Shown here: positions 59,717 through 64,000 of the stretch, piece by piece
Layout: every line of letters starts with the position of its first letter
Position numbering within the stretch: the first letter of the stretch is position 1
Source: Phallusia mammillata
Lineage: Eukaryota > Chordata > Ascidiacea > Phlebobranchia > Ascidiidae
Assembly: GCA_003260075.1 (NCBI GenBank)
Contig: QLIY01000699.1
Location: 23,013 to 87,012 of the forward strand
Reading direction: 5' to 3'
DNA length: 64,000 nucleotides
Made by a program: the position numbers and the translations under genes
Notes under the pieces: generated by a model
Told to the model about the DNA's origin: nothing
What the model saw: the letters and a program-made list of their open reading frames with translations, nothing else
The model's database searches: none

Positions 59717-62700
59717 CGCTTGTAATACTAGAAAACGAATGTCAACAAACGTTACAGAAAACATTCCCAACCAGTCTGCATCAATCTATTTTACATTGAT
59801 ATGCAAATTAAGTTTTAGATCTCAGACAAGCTCACAACAACCTCCAATTAGGTGGACTCCAAAGCGCGAACAAACACAAATGTACCATAAACACACCATC
59901 AGATTACATTAGGCTGTAAACCACGCAAAGTTAAACTACGTTGGGTAATGATTCATCGTTTGCAGGAAATAACAGCTTCCCACTTATGTGATTTCATAGC
60001 TGTGCTTTTACAGAAATCGTCCTGAACCAACGTGCGCTCAATAGGGGGGGGGGCACTCTTGATGTAGCAGCACTTCATAAGTAAGTATTAGGCACTGGTA
60101 AAAGGACTTTGGCCTTTGTAAATTTGAAGTAAATATTCGTCAAAATGTTGACTAGCAAACTTTTTGCTGGTTGTGCTATACATTTGGGTCAAACCTTAAT
60201 AAAAAGAATGTGAGCGACCAAAACACGTTTTTCGTTTTCCGTTCGCGCTCGGTTTGTACTTTAAAGTACAATCTTATAACTCACCATGACATTTTAAAAG
60301 CGCTTGTTACTTTACTGCTTAAAACACAACTGACACATCAAAGCAATGATTTTGCTCTAATTCAGGTACAGAATGGGTGTCTGTTTCCGGAATTCTTTAG
60401 CTCGGTGAAACCTATCGATATAATCAACATTCGTCATCGAATACCAAAACCGCAGTTGCTCTAAAAGAAGCCAGTTGGGAGTTACCTATGGGGTTGATAT
60501 GACCTATGTTGCTTATAACCTATGGGGTGAGCAAGAAGCATACATGTGTGCACTTGGTGCAATTATTGTATGCATGATCTGACAAATCCTCTCTCTTTAG
60601 ATTTATGTAGTTTTTATTACTGACTGGCGTTGAACATATACAGCTGCTTAGTTGGATACAATCTACTTAAATCAGTTCACAGTATTGAATGTAATATTAC
60701 TTTAAGTTACCTGTGTTACGGCACTAAGCAATCTGTTTTCAAAACGTTTTAAACCTTTCGATGACTTCGAAAAAAACTCATTTTCTCAGACTAACCTTAT
60801 CAAACTACTGCTGTCATGCCACAGATAAGAATTTAAAAACACCTCAAGATTACGTCAAGCGCTTAACCATTCTACGTATAGGCGAATTATTTATTCTAAT
60901 TTTTGCAGGAAACTACAGCCTTTCCCTTGGGTGATTTAAGTAGCAATTCAAATAGCTGTTCAGTGACAGAGGAGAGGTACATTACGATGAAAACAAATTT
61001 GTGACAAATCTACAAATTAAATCAACTGTACGGGAAATGCATTACTGTAGTTTTTTTGTCTCTCCCATAACAACGCAAAAAAACACGTAGTTTTTTTTTT
61101 CTAAATTTTCCACATAGGCTACTCATACGCATCCTTAAGACGAATAAAATATGTGTAAAATGTTTGTAAGTGTAAACGTTTTGCCTTTTCCACTTGTAGA
61201 GTTACAAAGACTATCGTTGCCAAATATTACCCAACAGTTATGCACGTTACGCCGATAAGTTCATGTTTTTAAGGTATTGACATTTGAACAATAGTTATGA
61301 GCTTATTTAAAATCGCAAGGCATTCTTCAAAAATAGTCACAATCTGGCGAAAAACGTAAACAGCATAATTTTTCAAACACGTTTGTAAGCCAGTAGTAGC
61401 TTAATTTTTCTACAAGCTATCCAAATATATTTTAATTCCAGGTCAAGAACTATGTGATATAGTTTCTAACACGCGACATCCTTGCTACATCTATAGGTAC
61501 AATTTAAAATAAACTTGTATGTAAAAGCCGTTTTCTGCAACTCCGCCTACTGTTATATGCCACTAAAAGTGGTTGCGCTTAAAATCATCAATGTTATTTG
61601 TCATTGATGCAACAATAGTCTTTAAAATACTTTTTTAAAATACTCATCGTTTTGAAATTCCAAAAAGCTACTGACAAAAGATGGATCAAATGTTATTTTG
61701 CTGTGATTTGAGTGGGGGGGGGGGTGCACAAGCCAGATCATCCCCCACAGTTGTTTCCTAAAAAGCGATGAAGCACATTCAATTGAAAAAAGACGCAAAA
61801 CAAATGTGACTTTAACCGCTCATGGCAGATCCATAACTGTTGAAAAAGTTATTTAACTTGCATGTACAAAAATAAAGTAATCGTAGAGGCAATGAAATAA
61901 TTTTCCCTTGGGTGATTTAAGTAGCAATTCAAAAAGCTGTTCAGTGACAGAGGAGAGGTACATTACGATGAAAACAAATTTGTGACAAATCTACAAATTA
62001 AATCAACTGTACAGGGAATGCGCTACTGTAGTTTTTCTGTCTCTCCTATAACAACGCAAAAAAAACTTACGTAGTTGAAAAATTTTTCCACATAGGCTAC
62101 TCATACGCATCCTTAGACGAATAAAATATGTGTAAAATGTTTGTAAGTGTAAACGTTTTGCCTTTTCCACTTGTAGAGTTACAAAGACTATCGTTGCCAA
62201 ATATTACCCAACAGTTATGAACGTTACGCCGATAAGTTCATGGTTTTTAAGGTATTGACATTTGAATAATAGGTATGAGCTTATTTAAAATCGCAAGGCA
62301 TTCTTCAAAAATAGTCACAATGTGGCGAAAACGTAAACAGCATAATTTTTTAAACACGTTTGTAAGCCAGTAGTAGCTTAATTTTATACAAGCTATCCAA
62401 ATCTATTTTAATTCCAGGTCAAAAACTATGTGATATAGTTTCTAACATGCGACATCCTTGCTACATCTATAGGTACAATTTGAAACAAACTTGTATGTAA
62501 AAGCCGTTTTCTTTACCCCGAGATGGCAACTTCGCCTACTGTCATATGCCACTAAAAGTTGTTGCACTTAAAATCATCAATGTTATTTGTCATTGATGCA
62601 ACAATAGTCTTTAAAATACTTTTTCCCATCGTTTTAAAATTCCAAAGAGCTACTGACAAAAGATGAATCAAATGTTATTTGGCTGTGATTTGAGTGCTGA

Positions 62701-63659
62701 GTAACTGTTTGTGCAAGTATTACTACAGAATGCCGTAACTTTATCCAAATAATCTACACGCATGATCATATACACAAACCCGTGTTACGCTGTTACACAA
62801 ACCAAATTATAAATACAAATTATATTTGTACGATTTAACTGGCAAGTGAGACTAAAACCATCGGTATTTTGTATTTGTATGGATTGCTATAAGACTTAAA
62901 TATTGTTTGCAGATAATCTGGAAAACGTTTTAGCGTCAACAAATGGGGGGGGGGTTTTTTTAAAATACTCATCGTTTTGAAATTCCAAAGAGCTACTGAC
63001 AAAAGATGGATCAAATGTTATTTTGCTGTGATTTGAGTGCTGAGTAACTGTTTGTGCAAGGCATTTCTACAGAATGCCGTAACTTTATCCAAATAATCTA
63101 CACGCATGATCATAGGGGGGGGGGGTTATGAAAAACATTCCTAGAGATAATGAGTCTGCATCAATCTATTGTACATATGCGAATTAAGTTTTAGATCTCA
63201 GACTAGCTCACAACAACGTCCAACTAGGCCGATTATATTCACACTAAAGCTTGGGGGGGGGGATTATAAAAAAACATTCCTAGAGATAATGAGTCTGCAT
63301 CAATCTATTGTGCATATGCGAATTAAGTTTTATATCTCAGACAAGCTCACAACAACGTCCAACTAGGCCGATTATATTCACACTAAAGCTTAAACAATCA
63401 CAAATGTAAATTCAAAACACCATGAGATTACTTAGGCGTTTAACCACGCAAAGATAAACTACGTAAAGTAATGATTCATCGTTTACAGGAAATAACAGCT
63501 TCCCACTTGATTCATCGTTTACAGGAAATAACAGCTTCCCAGTACAGTTGAATAAGCAATCATGAACATAGCAAGTAACAGTTAAAAATACGTGCAGTCG
63601 TTTTTTATGCTTTCTTTATTGCATGGGTACATCTACATTACAATCACGCTACTTTAAAT
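59717..63659. other. spacer made of duplicated segments
   Basis: No gene recognised. 60061-60830 matches parts of 42590-44110. 60900-61720 and 61900-62700 are two copies of the same sequence about 990 bases apart. 63126-63252 and 63263-63400 are near-identical. G runs at 60044-60053, 61714-61724, 62945-62954, 63115-63125 and 63253-63262. Confidence 0.6.
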
Positions 63660-63960
63660 TTACTGTATACGAGCGTAGTTGCACCAAGCTTTTTTGTTCG
63701 TGCATTTAACACACATCTAAGGTTTGCACTCAGTGTGTTCACGACAGTTAACAACAGGACAGATTCCGATGACTCAGCTAAACCATACACACATTGGACA
63801 GATGCTTCTTCGGCCAAACTACGCGTTTTTACGTATATACCATTATCACCTAGAATTGGAAGGTTTACACTGATCTGTGAATCATTTCGAAGCGGGAATA
63901 CAATACACCTTCAGAGCACTTGTTTTTTAAGGTGTCAAATATAAAGACAAGTTAAAGAAT
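63660..63960 (-). pseudogene. type A family pseudogene, degenerate, runs toward window end
   Basis: Ends CTNKKAWCNYARIQ-like with TAA at 63660-63662. Compared with the copy at 48393 there is a one-base deletion just before the CTNKK block and loss of about 14 bases covering DHFG. The SESV, CVYG-like and GINVKT-like blocks are still recognisable. Similarity fades after about 63900. Confidence 0.6.
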
Positions 63961-64000
63961 TACTCTTCGTCTTGTTTGTGCTATCTTTTCTATATATTTT

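Overview
This window is eukaryotic and metazoan. It is AT-rich, its genes are split by introns with GT/AG boundaries, and it holds many interspersed repeats. The mix of an SLK/STK10-type kinase, a receptor-transporting-protein-like 3CxxC zinc-finger gene, small introns and abundant small DNA transposons would fit an ascidian such as Ciona. That placement is inference and no single sequence feature proves it.

Left part (1-24.4 kb), plus strand: two ordinary multi-exon genes. The 3' exons of an SLK/STK10 (Ste20-like) kinase run from the window edge to a stop at 10665 and encode the C-terminal coiled coil. After a 6.4 kb intergenic stretch, a five-exon gene (17079-24364) encodes a 3CxxC zinc-finger protein with a proline-rich N-terminus and a long low-complexity C-terminal tail. 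Its 3' side (24.4-27.1 kb) is non-coding and contains CRE-like sites.

Right part (27-64 kb), minus strand: a cluster of short, apparently intronless genes of one unrecognised family, about 215 residues when intact. There are two subfamilies. Type A is at 27.2, 38.0, 39.6, 40.8, 48.4, 54.2 and 63.7 kb. Type B is at 35.4, 57.4, 57.9 and 58.6-59.3 kb. Two copies (27176-27832 and 35362-36009) are clearly intact. Most others are truncated, frameshifted, stopped, or broken by assembly gaps. Between them lie gypsy-type LTR retrotransposon relics, hAT and other MITEs, a tRNA-derived SINE-like sequence, a 48-bp perfect inverted repeat and many local duplications. The cluster looks like a young, fast-changing tandem array.

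Assembly warning: 34 short G runs, most exactly 10 bases long, and eight longer ones (45-93 bases) occur in this window. Many of the short ones sit between two near-identical copies of the same sequence. They behave like gap placeholders between overlapping contigs (probably alleles), not like real DNA. ORFs with poly-Gly or poly-Pro tracts, and many of the direct duplications, are products of these joins. There is also a 106-base N gap at 47946-48051.
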